A DNA stretch of 36,924 nt, taken from assembly GCF_001186125.1 (NCBI RefSeq), contig NW_014040186.1, forward strand, positions 12,988 through 49,911, read 5' to 3'. This DNA comes from Sphaeroforma arctica JP610. Its lineage: Eukaryota; Opisthokonta; Ichthyosporea; Ichthyophonida. How positions within the stretch are numbered: position 1 is the first letter of the stretch; every line of letters begins with the position of its first letter. This document shows positions 21,501 to 35,041 of the stretch, piece after piece. The notes below the pieces were generated by a model, which saw only the letters and a program-made list of their open reading frames with translations, had not been told where the DNA came from and searched no databases. A program made the translations under genes and the position numbers.

Positions 21501-22239
21501 TGTAACGTCTATTGACCCGCATATCCAAGCGACAGAGTCCAAGTGGACACCATAGGGCCACTATTGGATTCCAATAAAGGACACACATACGTGTTAGTAT
21601 ATCTTGACGTATATTCATCGTACGTCATTTTGCGTCCAATGATGGACAAATCAACGGCTACCATAGCACGCACACTGGTACCAATTATGTGTGAACATGG
21701 ATTTCCACAAATCATACAAACGGACCAAGGCACTGAATATGTTAACAACATACTCTCAAAAGTTGTTGAACAAGCGCCAATGCTACACCTAATATCTCAG
21801 CCGTATCAACCTAAAGTCATAGGCGCAAACAAACGATCACATAGAGACCTCATGCCACTGTTACGGAAATTCGTTGAACAGAATCCAGGTAACTTCCATT
21901 CGTACAGATGGGCCATATTCTGTGTATATCGAGAAGACACAAGTCACCGCGCTTTAATGTGTACTTAATCGTAGGCAGAATCAACTCACGGACTACAATG
22001 AGCCAGTGACCGCACCCAGTACAACAGTACCTTGGGAAGTGCAACTGCAAAATCTAGAAGAAGCCATTAGGCCACAACTAGAAAGCAATGTTGCACAGTA
22101 TCAAGAGAAGATGCGAGCAGCATACAATCGGAAATACCAACAGAAGTATGTGAACTTCAAGGGAGAGGACCTTGTCATGGTCTGTTATCAAGGTGAAATG
22201 AACAAGTTACAGCACCAAATGGCGGACCATACAAAATAG

Positions 22240-22440
22240 TATGCAGGGAGTGCAACGGGTATTATGTCTGTATCCTTGATGGGACTAAAGCCGGCATGGA
22301 TTATTATATGGTGAGTCGCTCAGCGCGACTATGTTTTCAGCTAGCATCTCCTTGGCAATAGCTTCATATGCTTCCTCTTATATTTTACCTAAAGGGCATT
22401 GCTTTATGTAGATAGTCACTATGTTCTAATTCCAACTTGA
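22240..22440. other. Junction between two retroelement fossils
   Basis: About 200 bases lie between the last integrase-side coding of the plus-strand element and the first coding of the minus-strand one. No terminal repeat or target-site duplication is evident. Confidence 0.4.
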
Positions 22441-25333
22441 TGGGTGGTTGATCAAGAAAGTTGGTAATGCTTTATTAGCAAATCTTCAATTTGTGTTCTT
22501 TGCTGATGCTTAAAACCCAAGGGAATCAGTTTTGCTCTAGTTTCAGTATCTATGGGTATATCATGTATTATTTGTACATTTTTGTAATTAAATAGATCTT
22601 TAGGAATAGCTGAGGCAGTCAATATTTTTGCTGCGGTATCTCTATCACTAGTGGTATACAACTGAGCACCATTTAGGTCCTCAATCGTCCCCAATGGAGT
22701 ATTGTGCAGTCTTAACACTCGACCGGTAATATTTGTGATCATTGCCCTAAATATGCCTTCTCTTCGAGAGCCTTTGATCAAGCTAGGGGTGAATAAGTGT
22801 TTTGTAGCTTCTGTGGGTGTGAATACACATTCAGATAATACTTTCTGATACGTATCAACTTTGAAGATCACAATTATAGAAGTATTTGGTAATTCCTTTA
22901 TGTTTCCAGCAATACGTGCCAGGCCCGAGATATCTTTCTTTCTAGGCGTTGTTTTGAAGTTCAAATCTGTAACTTGTCTTTTGTAGGGGATTCTACCTCC
23001 TGTGAATAGATCATAGTAGGTCTTACGAGCAATAGTCAAGCTTGACATGTTTGTCAAGCCAATCCCCAACTAACATAACATTACATTTCCACCGCTCTAT
23101 AGGTATGTATGAATTGGTAGCCGTGTACCTTGCCACGAATTGTGACTTTGTATCGGGACCCTGAACTACCGAGTTCATTTAATCGCATGAGAGAAGGTTT
23201 TATCTTAATTATAGCTTCTGGAGTACACTTTTGAAGCTCTTGAACAGTCTTATGACTAGTTAGCGAAACTTGTGATCCATCGTCGAATAGAGTATTGCAA
23301 GTTTTATTCGAAACTGTTACATAGCCGCATTTCAGGTTACTGATGAGATCTTCATCAAAATTCGATTTTATTTTAAAAATATAATATTTGTTCTCTCTGT
23401 ACCTTCATCTTTTAAGGAATTCATTTCCTATGATAGCATCGTTGTCTACAGATAAGTTTCTAAGGAAAGCCTCGACATCTTCTGTAGTAGAGATCTCATT
23501 AGCGATAGAGTTGATGGCAGCATCATCCTCAACAGCTTGTATGTTGTAGATCTTGTGAGCCGTCATATAGCCTTGGATTGCAGCGTCCGAGATTCCACAT
23601 TTGTGGCAAATGTGCTTTCCGTTACAGCGTGCACAAGTGTACTTAACGGATACCTCAGGGGGGTAGTTACTTGCTTGAAAAATTCTTCAATCATTTTCTC
23701 GCGATTTTGAGGGCAGTCGCAACGATGACGAGGTTTGAGACATCTAAAGCAAAAGATAGTTTCATTTTCAGAACGAGGGCGTTTGGAAATCGAATGAGTC
23801 TCAGCATCAGGAGCAGAGCATTTGAGGCTTTTACACTGCTCCGTAAAGTTTTGCTGATGCTCCGTGCAATAAAATGTTGATCGTGATGTGGACTCTCCGT
23901 TTTTGCGTTTTAGCATAAAACAGTCCTCAGAGTTGTGAGAACGTTCGGTCCGTATTAGAAGCAATTTTTATACTTGATAAAATTACCTCCTCTAACATGA
24001 CCGACAACGGCGTCCGGGGCTGCTGGGATTGAATTCGGAAAGCGGTCACAATAGGCTTGTGCCTTCTCGATATCTGCCATCAGCATATCAGGCATGACTT
24101 CCAGGGCCCAACTGTAAAATATATCGTAGTCTCGGTCCCATTCGAGTGCAATCAGACATTTACGTCTGTCGCTGAAAAACTTGTGGACAGTTTGTCCTTT
24201 AGTGAATCTTGGTTTCTTTCGTAGACTAATTTCGAAGGTTCGTTTTTGGGCTGGAGTAATCTAAAACTTCAGACACAGCGCCACTGCGCATACTAGGGCT
24301 GGAATAATCGTATGCCCATACTTCTTGATGGAGTAGATTAATGAGCTCATCATCATCAATCAACCCCCGAGCGGAGTCCCGAAAAATTGGAAAGAGTTCG
24401 CACAGCTGAGTGCGACATATTGGTTCTGGGCTGGTAGAAGTAACCAGCGAAGATAGAGGACACATGTTTCAAGAATTTTTTGAAATCGAAAGGCTCGCTG
24501 TCCGCAGGTATCTGTAGATTACCGAATTTCAGGGCGTAGTCTGAGGCTCGCGGGTGAGCAAAATATTTCATCTTGTAGTCCTTGTTGGATAAAGCTTCGA
24601 CGTGCTCCGGGAAATAGTCTTGAAGCGCCTTCCAAACCCAGGGTCGAATCTTCGGATCAACTTCGATGAGCAACTTCTGATTTGGATCATTTGGATCATA
24701 ATGTCAAGCAACATATGCCGGGTTGACTGATAAAGTTCTAATTTCAGTATCAAATAGATCCAAAGGATGACCTGAACTATTGTCCATCTTGACCAAGTCA
24801 GTTTTGCAGATTACGGGAATTGTAGAATTTCTTGATTCAAATTGTGGGTGTTCAATATTTGGAAATGAAAGGGTGAAGTCTCAGCAGTTGAGCTCCATCC
24901 TTATGAATACAACAGTCTAGATCACCTCGAATTTGCACCGCTGACGTATTTGTAAAACAGGAAAAGGATAAAGCACCTCAAAAAAATATCAAGGCGACTA
25001 ATGAGGTTCACATAATTTTTACGTGAAAACACAACTGGCTGTACATTTACACATTTGTGCAAATATGGCAAAGTTGTGCCAATAGGTTTTTAGCGTAGTG
25101 CTTTACTGTATATTGCCTTGTAGTCTTAAGTGTAACGAGGCCATGTATTTTACGAATACTCGGAGTAATACAATTGCGAGGAATTTCTATAATGACATTC
25201 CAAGCGCAAAGTAGGAACCTCAGTGGAACCTGGTATTTTTGTACTACGATTTCTATCGTTAGTATTATATATAGTCGTATATTTAACGTAGATGTACTTG
25301 TAATCTAGTACATGTATTTTCAAGCCATGGCAC
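22440..25333 (-). mobile_element. Second retroelement fossil, gag to start of pol
   Basis: Read on the minus strand, 25333-24800 is the probable terminal/untranslated part (with a 'tatatata' box near 25265), followed by gag-like coding (about 24780-24230, with RPWVWKALQDYFPEHVEAL). A Cys/His knuckle CFRCLKPRHRCDC follows at about 23740, then an aspartic protease with TLFDDGSQVSLTS (about 23290), then a linker to reverse transcriptase (23069-22452, with LHNTPLGTIEDLNGAQLY and IIHDIPIDTETRAKLIPLGF). Coding stops near 22440 before the reverse transcriptase core. LTR-type element; the DDGSQ protease and knuckle recall BEL/Pao, while the linker recalls Ty3/Gypsy, so family is open. Broken, with perhaps five or more breaks. 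A second copy of its 5' portion lies at 15043-15667. Confidence 0.75.
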
Positions 25334-26385
25334 TAACCCATAGTAAAAAATTATGCCGGGCCTGGCATCAATAGTTCTTTATCACGTCCTGGGCAGCACG
25401 ATTCGTTTGGGGCAGATGATCAAATAATAGATATCTTTTAGTCAGTGGCCTTTTTTTTTCCAGGTTGATACTTTCAACCGATAATGCATTTTGTGTATAT
25501 GTGCGGTCAGCGCAAACCAACGATGCCAGCCACTATAATAGCTCCTTTATCATGCTGAAAATTAAAAAAAAGTGAGAAAATACAATGTGCTTCGGGTTTC
25601 TTATTCCTTTTTTGTAGGCGATAGTGGTTTTTCTCTTTTTGAGAGAAAACGATAAGATTTTACTGCAAAACCCCCCTCCCCAGATTTATTGAAATCATTA
25701 AGTATAGGGATAATATTATTTATCTCTCACTCCGGAGAGCTCAGAAAGTTTCTCAACTCACGTCCGAGAGCTGGTTTAGTTTCTCAATAAACTTTTGGGC
25801 TCCGGTTACGATAAAGTAACCATGCCAAGGAGTGCAGCCGGACAGCGACAAAATCTATGCATTTCGAGACCTGAGGAAAGTCCCAATGACCTGTCCAAAA
25901 ATCAAATAAGAAAATCCCATGCAATTTTGTTCTGTTCCTAGTATAGATTTTCTGCATGTTACATGTCGTTTGTGCCGTCGGGCTGCTGTCAACCGATGGT
26001 TCCAAGGAAACCTTGCCGAGTCTTTTTGATTAAATAAGTTCTAATCCATAGTAAAAGATTCTGTCGGGTCTGGCATCAATATTTCTTTATCTCGACCTGG
26101 GCAGCACGATTCGTTTGTGGCAGATGAGTGAATTATAGTTATCTGTTAATCAGTGACCTTAATCAGTAACCTTTTTTTCCAGGTTAATATTGTCAGCCCA
26201 TAATGTACTTTGTGTATATGCGCGGTCCTCACTTCCGAGCTGGTTTAGATTCTTAATAAACTTTTGGGCTCCGATTACGATAAAGTAACCAAGCCAAGGA
26301 GTGCAGCCGAACAGCGACAAAAGCTGTGCATTTCGAGACCCGAGAAAAAGTCCCAATGGCCCGTCCAAAAATAAAATCAAAAATG
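25333..26385. repeat. Repeat mosaic: D, E, C, D, E
   Basis: Block D (25333-25525) is followed by about 230 unmatched bases, then block E (25757-25914), block C (25918-26030), block D (26036-26228) and block E again (26226-26385). Block E is recognised by 'aataaacttttgggctccg', 'tacgataaagtaacca', 'gccaaggagtgcagccg' and 'gcatttcgagacc'. The two E copies are directly repeated around one C-D unit. The minus-strand frames across E are not conserved to the ends and I do not treat them as genes. Confidence 0.8.
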
Positions 26386-28541
26386 AAAACACGCGACGCA
26401 GAAGGGAGAGCTTACACTAAGCATCCAGAGCGCTAACAGTTACTATATGCCCCCTCCCCCCCCCCCCCCCCTCCTCCCTGCGCGTCGGACACCAGCGCTA
26501 GCTGTATAAAACAAGTATAGACGAAGGAACCACGTAATATTTCCACTGGGGATGCTCAATCTGCCCGATCTCCAATGTACATATTGGCTTTGTTCCCACC
26601 GGTAAAGGTTTGGACAGCGACGTGTTCTTGCAGACGCTTGATTTGAGACAAGTGCTGCTATATGTCATATAGATTTGGGGGTTTCAACTGTAGTGAGCTG
26701 TTGAACAAACATCAGCTCAATCAAGAAAAATATTGTGGGATGATATCAACAGAGATTGTTGTAGTTTCCATAAACAACATATTCCTGGCCGCGTCGAGAG
26801 TGCGATGGATACTGCTTTACTACTCTAATATTTTTAACATACATTCGCCTTATATCGCTGAGTATCGAGTCCGAGATTATTCAACCAGTCTGCATACTGG
26901 ACAACACTATAAACATTTATCAGAACCCCAAACTTAAAATGATAATTTCATGGTATGGTGGGGTTTACGCACGGAGTGAGTAGAACGCGAATAGACACAC
27001 AACTGTTGTTAATATCGCATACAAATATACCAGTTTTGGATTACAAGCTCTTTTGTGCACAGTTTCATAACGTTAAGATTATCGGGGACCACCTCGGCAT
27101 TGCCTCACTACAATAAATTAGTAAAAAGGAATCCTCGTAGTAGTTTGTTTTACTTTATACTTATGGTCAAACAGTCATCGGTAAGTATTACGCATGCCAC
27201 GGAATATTATCATCAACACTGAAAAAGAAATAATTTAGTTGAAATACATGTGGTTCCATCATTGGGGGTAGTCCTAAATGGCTCGACTGGTGTGCTTCAA
27301 ATCACGATCGTATTTCATAGTTAATGCCGCTCTCGTATTCATTATCTTTTAGTACCCATTCATCCAGAACCATTCTAACTTCCAGTCACAGACACTCAGG
27401 CAGATAGATACACATTTTAGTCGAAACACAGTAGACAACCTGAACATCATTTCTTTCAATAAAATCAGACAGGCACGGGGATAGCCGAATAGTTCGGTGT
27501 TCTGTCCGTCTACGTCGTTTTGTCAGGCTATTTGTGACTGTTCACAGGCCCGACAATTCTGCGTAACGTAAAGCAAACATAATTGACGAACGGGGCTTGA
27601 GTTTTACTACTTATAGTTTGGAAATGAGGCTATCAAGTCACAGAGAGTTGCCTGCTTTGTTTATTTGTGCTATATCTTAAATTCTTGCGTATTGAACTAT
27701 TGTGCGACTGGCATATTGAATTGTGCGGGTGCTGATGTGGTGATGCTCTCGGTTCATTCGAACTACCACAGATGGGATCTACTGACAACTCACCACCCAC
27801 CTCCCACTGACTACACAGGTAGTGCAGAAAGATATAACAGACTTGGGATGTATCAATAATCGCTTCCACAGGGATTTGATTACAGCACAGCTGGCTTGCT
27901 GCGCCTGAAAGACCCTGCGAAAAAATTGGTTTGCAACCGTGCCGATTTCTCCTAATATCTACCCAGCCGATCCAAACGTTGATGGAGAAGGTCAACACTA
28001 TCAATACGAAAAACAAGAGTTTAACCAGTCAAGCAATGTGAGACTAATCCAAGGGATTCTTCTAAGATTATACAAGTATTGAGATTGTGCTTCCTCATCT
28101 TCTGCACAGATGCCGTTTTTTGACAGAGTAGGCAAACTGGCGAAGCTAAATTGTCAACCGATACATAATACATTAGTATGAAACGATTCATCATTTTGGG
28201 AATCATGTATAAAGGTCCGTGCTCTGGCTGATTTATGTCAAAGGCTAGACTGTGTACGTGACATTGTGAGCTAAATTGGGCTTCAAGTAGAAAAAAAAAT
28301 ACAATTTGAATCGCGGCGGTTGCATCTCGCTCCATAATTACGACAGAAATGCTGTCATATCGTATAATTATATTTTTTTTTTGATGCGAGACACTAACAG
28401 AAGTATCAATATTCTCCCAGCTGAAGGGTGTAGATATACCCAGATGACCATGTATCTTCAACTAAGCGTTCAGGCCAAAAGGACAAAAACAAACAACACA
28501 TATATTGTGAAGGATCCTACCAGGTGTGTTTAATCTATTTA
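26386..28541. other. Intergenic region, no supported gene
   Basis: A pyrimidine tract with a run of over a dozen C lies near 26453-26475. Open frames at 26662-26937 (+), 27633-28016 (-) and 28021-28461 (-) show no known motif, no conserved splice context and ordinary six-frame background length. The frame at 27633-28016 begins with a hydrophobic stretch (MFFVLIVLTFSINVWIGWV) that could pass for a signal sequence, but nothing after it supports a protein. The right part is the 3' flank of the large gene. Confidence 0.5.
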
Positions 28542-28543
28542 TT
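28538..28543 (-). promoter_or_regulatory. AATAAA polyadenylation signal overlapping the stop codon
   Basis: The minus strand reads TTATAATAAATAG at the end of the large gene, so AATAAA (28543-28538) shares two bases with the TAA stop (28544-28542). The transcript would then have a very short 3' untranslated region. Confidence 0.6.
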
Positions 28544-31500
28544 ATAAATATTTACCGGATTTCTTCCCTTGGAAGGTGGATCTTTTAGGGAGCCCTGTAT
28601 ATGGCCTTAAGCTCGAGGGCGTAGCCATACTAGTCGTTCTCCCCAGAACCCCCCTTAATTGGACATCATTTTCAGTTCTGACTACTGACCTAGAATCGTC
28701 TCGCGCGTCACTTTGCCGCCTATTCCGCAACTCTCTTATAGATCCTTGATTAGGAGCGTATCCAGCCCTGCGGCCATACACTGGCATGTCCACAACCGAA
28801 TCTCCCATGTTACTTCTGCTTTCAGAAGCGGCACCACTCAATCCTCTATAAAACACACTACCGGTAGCGTCCGACTGACCTGTCGCACTTCCCGAACTGT
28901 GGTAGTCTATATTGCCATCGGCCTCTGCCTCCGCTTCGTTTAGAGTTTCTCTTCTTTTCAGGTCCATAACTTTCTGTCGTAAGGATGTAGTGATAAAATT
29001 GGAATACTGCTGTTGTAGTGGCGGTGGACGTTGTCGTATTTGCTGTTGTAGCTGTGGCTGTGATTGTGATAGTGATTGTGATAGTGGTCGCGGCTGCTCA
29101 TGTGTTCGCAGTTTACTTTCATCGTCTCCATCCGCATAAGACTGTGCCGGGGGGTGTGCGGTCTCATCAATCAATCCACTGGTACCGGATTGCATCGAGG
29201 CATCCGCAGATCCCCGCGATGAGCGGTTGTAGGTCTGAAGTATGCTTGCAAGGTATGACGTTTGCGTGTCACGTGCGGGCCGCTGCGTGAACACGGGCGA
29301 TGGCGGCGGCAAAGATTCAACATCTAGTAGACCATTCGTTTTGCTGTCTTTTTGACTACTTTGCACTCGTTGTAAACTGCCCTGCTCCTGAGTTTGGACC
29401 TGTGCGCGCGTCTGTGGTTGTGCTGAGACACCATGTGCACCCTCCGATAAGCGAGGGATGTCACTGCTCTCGACCGCTTCCGGGCCAGGATGGCCTCTCG
29501 ATTCTGCACAAAAGAAATGAGATATACATTCAATGCGTAGAAGAATGTGGCAAGATATCTCGCAATATCGGATAGATAAAGTAGGGAGATATATATCTGA
29601 CTCAGATCAAATATAGAACGGGCGAGATGGAAGACTATGATATCGTGGAAACAGAAAAACAGGCTACCAACTGGCACATATATTTCAACAACACTCCAAA
29701 GACTCCAATTGCAAAAGATCTTCAATGAGCCCTCGTACCTAGATCCTTGATTTCTTGTTCTATGCCGGTCTGCCTCATTCGCGCACTCTCTTGTTGTTGC
29801 CTCAAGAGTTCTTGTTCGTACCTGAGCTTGGACAGGTTTGTGTAGCTCACTTCCCGTACAATAGGAAGGGGTTCGTCGTTTGCAGTCCCACTACCGGAGC
29901 TGCTGCGCTTGGAAAGTGGCTCGGCTGGCCCCTTGCCACTGTCTGGCAATACGGCCTGTGAAGCGTGGCATTGCAGGATAAATCGCAATGCAGGGTTTAG
30001 TACAGAAACGATGCCATGTCCAGAAAATATGCTACCACTTGAGACTAACAATGTCTCAATAAATTGATACAAGAACGCCTTTATAATAAAACGAGATGCC
30101 TTCACTCCTCTCGTTGTACATGGCGTATACAAGCCTAAAAAAAAACCACAAAAAAAAGCACTGCTCTAAGGGAGAATCTCGCGGCACGGTTTAAAAAAAA
30201 AACAAACGCACCCATGGACAGAAGATAGCACACCCAGGCAATGCGTGGGTCAACTCCACTGCATGTGGCACAACACTAATGCTCAACGCGTTCTACAGTA
30301 ACGGGAGATACCTGCGGATATCTGGTTCTCCGATCTGCTTCGTGTTGCATTACGAGAGCCTGGACGTCGTCTTCAGAGGTCGCTCTGCGCCACCGCATCA
30401 TATCTCGCATACCACCCTCATCGACTAACACCTCTGTTTCAGCATCCACACTCCCAGTGGGCAAAGAATGCTGTTTCTGGAAGTTTGCCGTCAGAACCGT
30501 TTGTCTGTGCGAGATGTGTTATATACATCTTTAGCTTATAAGTGTAAGTGCGACATATATACAGCTTATATGTATGTATGTGTTAAATACATCTTCACGT
30601 TAGTCACGAGCATCAAGGGAAGTGGTGTGATACTGAAAGTCAAGGCTTTTACAGATGCAAATATACAACACACGGGTGTGAGGCACTGCTAAATTTCACG
30701 ATCTAGCCTGGAACTAACCATGCTGCACAAAACACATGTGCGCACAACTAGAAAACTCTGCAAGGATAAATATATACCTGCATATCATACCTTAACGTAG
30801 ACACCTGGGCCGTACCCATCTGCTGCATATCCGAGACAGTTCCCGGCAACGCATCGATCTCGGTGGGCATAGGCATTGCCAGATTAGAGCCGCTATTGCT
30901 CGCCCTATCGTGTGTTGGCTGTGACATTGCACGGCTATACACGCTCGTGTCATCTGGCATGTGTATGTTTGTGTTCTGGTTCCAGGCCCGCAGATGCTCT
31001 TGGCTGATCTCGTCGATGGTTTCCTGACCAATGCCAAGGCTCGCGTCGGAGGTTATTGTGCCACGCCTGCAACGAAAGTCACGGGGGTGTGCAGATACGG
31101 CAACACAACAAACAGAATAGTATGTGAGTATGTGTGCATGTGATAGTCTCTGCTACTATTTAAAGCCGCTTTTGTACACCGGTATCAGCACGCCACGGGC
31201 TGGTGCTATTAAAAGAGCTGCGTTGTGCCCCATGTCCACTGTTACCACCCACCTTGTACAACTCACAATTCCAGTCATTGAATCTTTCGATTCTTCATAA
31301 GTATGCAATTTTTTTTTCAACACCCCCTCACTAACTCTAGGCTTGTCACTCTGCATGAGCCCGGGAGATTGGCTTTCTTCCATACCTTTCTGGAAGCATA
31401 TGGCTGGCCATACTCGCGAGTCTATACGACTGCTGCTTATCTCCCTCCATGGTGGTAACGATGGAACTGAGCCGTCTCATGCGTCGGTCGTAGGGACGAG

Positions 31501-34500
31501 AGGTCATGCGTACGTACATATTGGCACGATTGTCCTCTGATATCTGTGATAAACAAGTCGTCAGTATATGTTACGGCACGGGTGGGCATGGCACAGGTGT
31601 GTCGAACACTTGTTGTCTGCTTGTAACTACCGGTCTTTCTCGAAGGGCTTGTCCGCACGCGTAACAGGTTTATGGTGGGTGTACACAGCACACCGACACC
31701 ACACCCAGATTGAACACACACTCTCGCATTGACCGTGTACTTCTACCATCTCATTGGATGTTGGTCTGCTTACCCGTTTCTTGAGCGATTCCTTGGCCAG
31801 CTGTTCCCTGATGTCTTTGATTGACCGTAATCGCACCGACACGTGTAGCTCACCGGCACGGTCATCCGTTTTATCCCCCTGCAACGCGAGTGCATGGTAC
31901 GTATACGGTGGCTTAGACATTCGATATATAGGGTTTCAGGTGTGTGCCATTTCTGTTTCCTTTCATAGTCGGAACAGCGAGCATAGACGCTCGACTGAAC
32001 CTACCCCTCATCTCGCACTATATAATGACCGAAACTGCACTTAGAACAATCTCAGGTTTGTGTAGTAGGCACTCGACAGTATTCAATCTTTTGATCACGA
32101 GTAGTAGGGACCGGATGGCCCTGCTTGAGAACCCATGCCGATTCCAAAACAACCAATCTATTGAATAACTAGCGAAGGACCGATTCACTTACACTCAACA
32201 TCAGCCAGCCCTCATAGTCCACGCTGATGTCTGTACCCGATGCCAGGAGTTCTTGATCGCAATACATGCGCACACGTCGTTGCCTCTCCCTGTCTTTGTC
32301 CGTGTCATCCTTCATCATGAAAAAATAGTAAAATTAGACAAACGCATAAATGCAAGCACTTGCAATATAGACCTTGTCAACTGCACCTTAAAAAGAAACA
32401 CACAAACTCATTTCATGCAGAAGGTCTCTTATCGATTCGCTCAAGGTATCAGACTGGGTGCGCGTAGGCTTGTAAGATCGAACAATAGAGAATACTGCTA
32501 GTACGTACAACCTATCGACACACACACACGCGCGTACAAGCAAATACACTTGCACACACATACACGCACATAATTACACATAATTGCACACGCACACATA
32601 CACACTTACACACACACACGCACACATACATATGTATATACACACACACACACGCGTGCTTACTACACGCAGCAGCACAGTCAAATAGCGAAAGACCGTA
32701 CCTTTTCTGCCGTATCCACTCCATTGCTGTCCTTCTCTGATGCATCTGTCAGTTGCCCCTCGCTTCATATACGCAAGGCAATGGTATGTGTAGGACAGGT
32801 TGTGAGCGAGTGAGATACATGCATGGTTTCAGTTCAGCAAGCTCACAAGTATACACCCTTGATGGCATATTTGCGTCAGCATCTGACCTTGAAAGGGCAA
32901 CAACCGACCTGCACGCAAGCCAGCGAGATGTGCAATTCGAAGACTATTATTGAGCGCAAAACAAAATCTTCAAACGAACTCGCGTAGATATATTCACTGA
33001 CACTGAATTCGGATTGAGACTCACTTTGCCAAGTGCACAGAGCTGCCGAAGGATGTCGATGTCAGACTGACCCTGGCATCGACCTTGTCACTATCCCACT
33101 CAAACCGCACGGTGGCACTTGCAATGTTCCCGTTTTGCCCAAAGCGCGTATAGTTTCTGACTCTCATCTGTGCACATGCAAAATAGAATTAAAAGTATAT
33201 TTACAAGGTGTAGGCTCATGTACATGTTATTCATCATATGTATTAACCCCCCCCCCCCCCCCCAAAAAAAAAAAACTGGTTGATGTTATATAACATAATG
33301 TAATGTTTTTTTTCGGCTATCCACCACTCGTTTACAGCATTCGATTTCACAAGGGCTACAACAGTCGCGTCGTGATGCACAGATCGGATACAACTCTCAA
33401 GCCTTGTCTGTGTGTCATGTGGTCCACAATCCACTGAACAGGCAGACATGCCCAATCCATCAGATAAAGAGACCGCCACAGTCACGGCCGATGCGATTGC
33501 TTACCAAACGAGAGTTGAGAGTACAACACACACACACACAGACACAGACACAGACACAGACACACCTCGAACTCTTGACCATTGCCGCTGTTGTCCATTG
33601 GCAGTATGAACGCCTCATCCCACACCGGGTGGAGGGTTTCGATTTTTGTGCTGGACCTTAAGACGGTGGGAAACGAGGGGAGGGCACACTGTGAGTGGAG
33701 CCATGTTTGGGAACATTTGCTGTAGCTATGCTTCAGTGTCTGAGGTATATCATCCACGCAATGCTGCACGCATAGAGTATCAAAATGCCACAGAAGGAGA
33801 GGTGTGGCTTATAGTTTGGCGATGGAACTGTACCGAAATGAACCGAAACGAGACATGTGTTCGCAGCGATCGAATCGTACGCAAACACTGGCCTATGACA
33901 CCGCAATGTAAGCTCCCATGCGCCTACTTCACACACTGGGGCAAGATCGCACCGGCAAGACTAGACACCCTGAAGACCTTGCCGAAATGGTTGGTAGCCT
34001 TGTTGTTAGCCTCGTCCTAAATGTTTGCGACATTTTTGAGCGGAAATTGCTAATCTCATTCTATTTCGTCACACCAAGCTCTCATACTATTTCATCACAC
34101 CAAGGGCGTGCGCGAGCGTGAGTGTACCTGGCCACAGTCTTTCCGTTCTGCATACAATCCACGAAGGGATTCCAGATGTCCTCTTCAATCGGCGGCTCAG
34201 GCAGTTTCTGCGCCTCCCTGATCATGACCATCACAAACATATCGCCCCCTTTCCCATCTTCCGGTAGTTGCATCTATACGAACATGTGTGTGCATGAGAA
34301 CAGTGCCTGTGCTCGCCAATGAAAAAGGTCTGAGCCCGGTTGCCACGCCTGCGTATTGACTTCCCCTAAACCCCACCCCCAAAACCCTAAGACACCCCTT
34401 CGTATTGGTCTGGTATGTTGTGCATACAGCCGATAGTACCGAACTCTCCCACACCACCGAGCGAATACCTACGCAAACAAACGGCGCATTCACAAGTGCT

Positions 34501-34937
34501 CGTGTAGTGCAAGACAATGGGTGGGCCATGACATACCGCGATGTAGTCGGGGTCGAAGAGAACGTCCTCATGGACATTGTTGATGGGGCCTTTGTAGATG
34601 GGCACCTTGAACACCCCCCCCACTCGCAGTATCTGGTACGTTGGAGTATAAAGCAGGGGAGTTGTAGTATGCCGGTAGGTGACGGGCTTGTGGGTGTTGG
34701 GGCTACGCTAGGCTATGCAGTAGGCTAGGAATACATAGTGTCAGGCGCATTTCGAACTAAACGAGAGAGGTGTACAAGGCCATCTTGAAATTAAACAACA
34801 ATGCGATTGCACATATTTCTCATTCTGAATAGCTCAGGTACCAGGAGTCCGATAGTGGGCATGAGTCGACACACATCAAAACTACAAAAGTGCTCTATAC
34901 ATATATGATAGATGCAACGCCCAGGGACTACACATAC

Positions 34938-34982
<45 letters not shown>

Positions 34983-35002
34983 TACATATATATATATACA
35001 TA

Positions 35003-35041
<39 letters not shown>

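Larger units (their letters stand above)
18322..22239 (+). mobile_element. Ty3/Gypsy-like retroelement fossil, rearranged
   Basis: Parts in order are: gag-like region (about 18322-19271, hydrophilic and helical), a basic Cys/His stretch (19326-19696), an aspartic protease with DSGAQRS (about 19880-19910), reverse transcriptase (about 20300-21060) with RTCLDLHEINYQYEQDKFVL and FFSKLDLTGGFHHCLVD, and integrase (about 21510-21970) with DTIGPL, YLDVYSSY and TDQGTEY, then a C-terminal tail to 22239. An RNase H and tether part lies between them on the opposite strand. These matches place it in Ty3/Gypsy. It is broken, with roughly six or more breaks. No terminal repeats are certain; the 3' side meets the second element near 22440. 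It is fairly old, although the protein motifs remain easy to read. Confidence 0.85.

Noticed and set aside
15043-25333. The two 620-base direct repeats as the terminal repeats of one 10-kb element
   Set aside because: Both contain the start of gag coding in the orientation of the minus-strand element, and the coding between them belongs to different elements on different strands.
27633-28461. Two minus-strand frames of 127 and 146 codons as a possible small secreted protein gene
   Set aside because: There is no family, no consistent splice junction, and the second has no matching signal or composition; length is within background.
28912-29290. Plus-strand Val/Cys/Ser-rich frames
   Set aside because: They are antisense to the Gln/Ser-rich last exon of the large gene.
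32512-32768. Minus-strand Val/Cys-rich frames over CA repeats
   Set aside because: They are products of the microsatellite; only the short segment 32762-32702 is kept, as an exon with correct phase.
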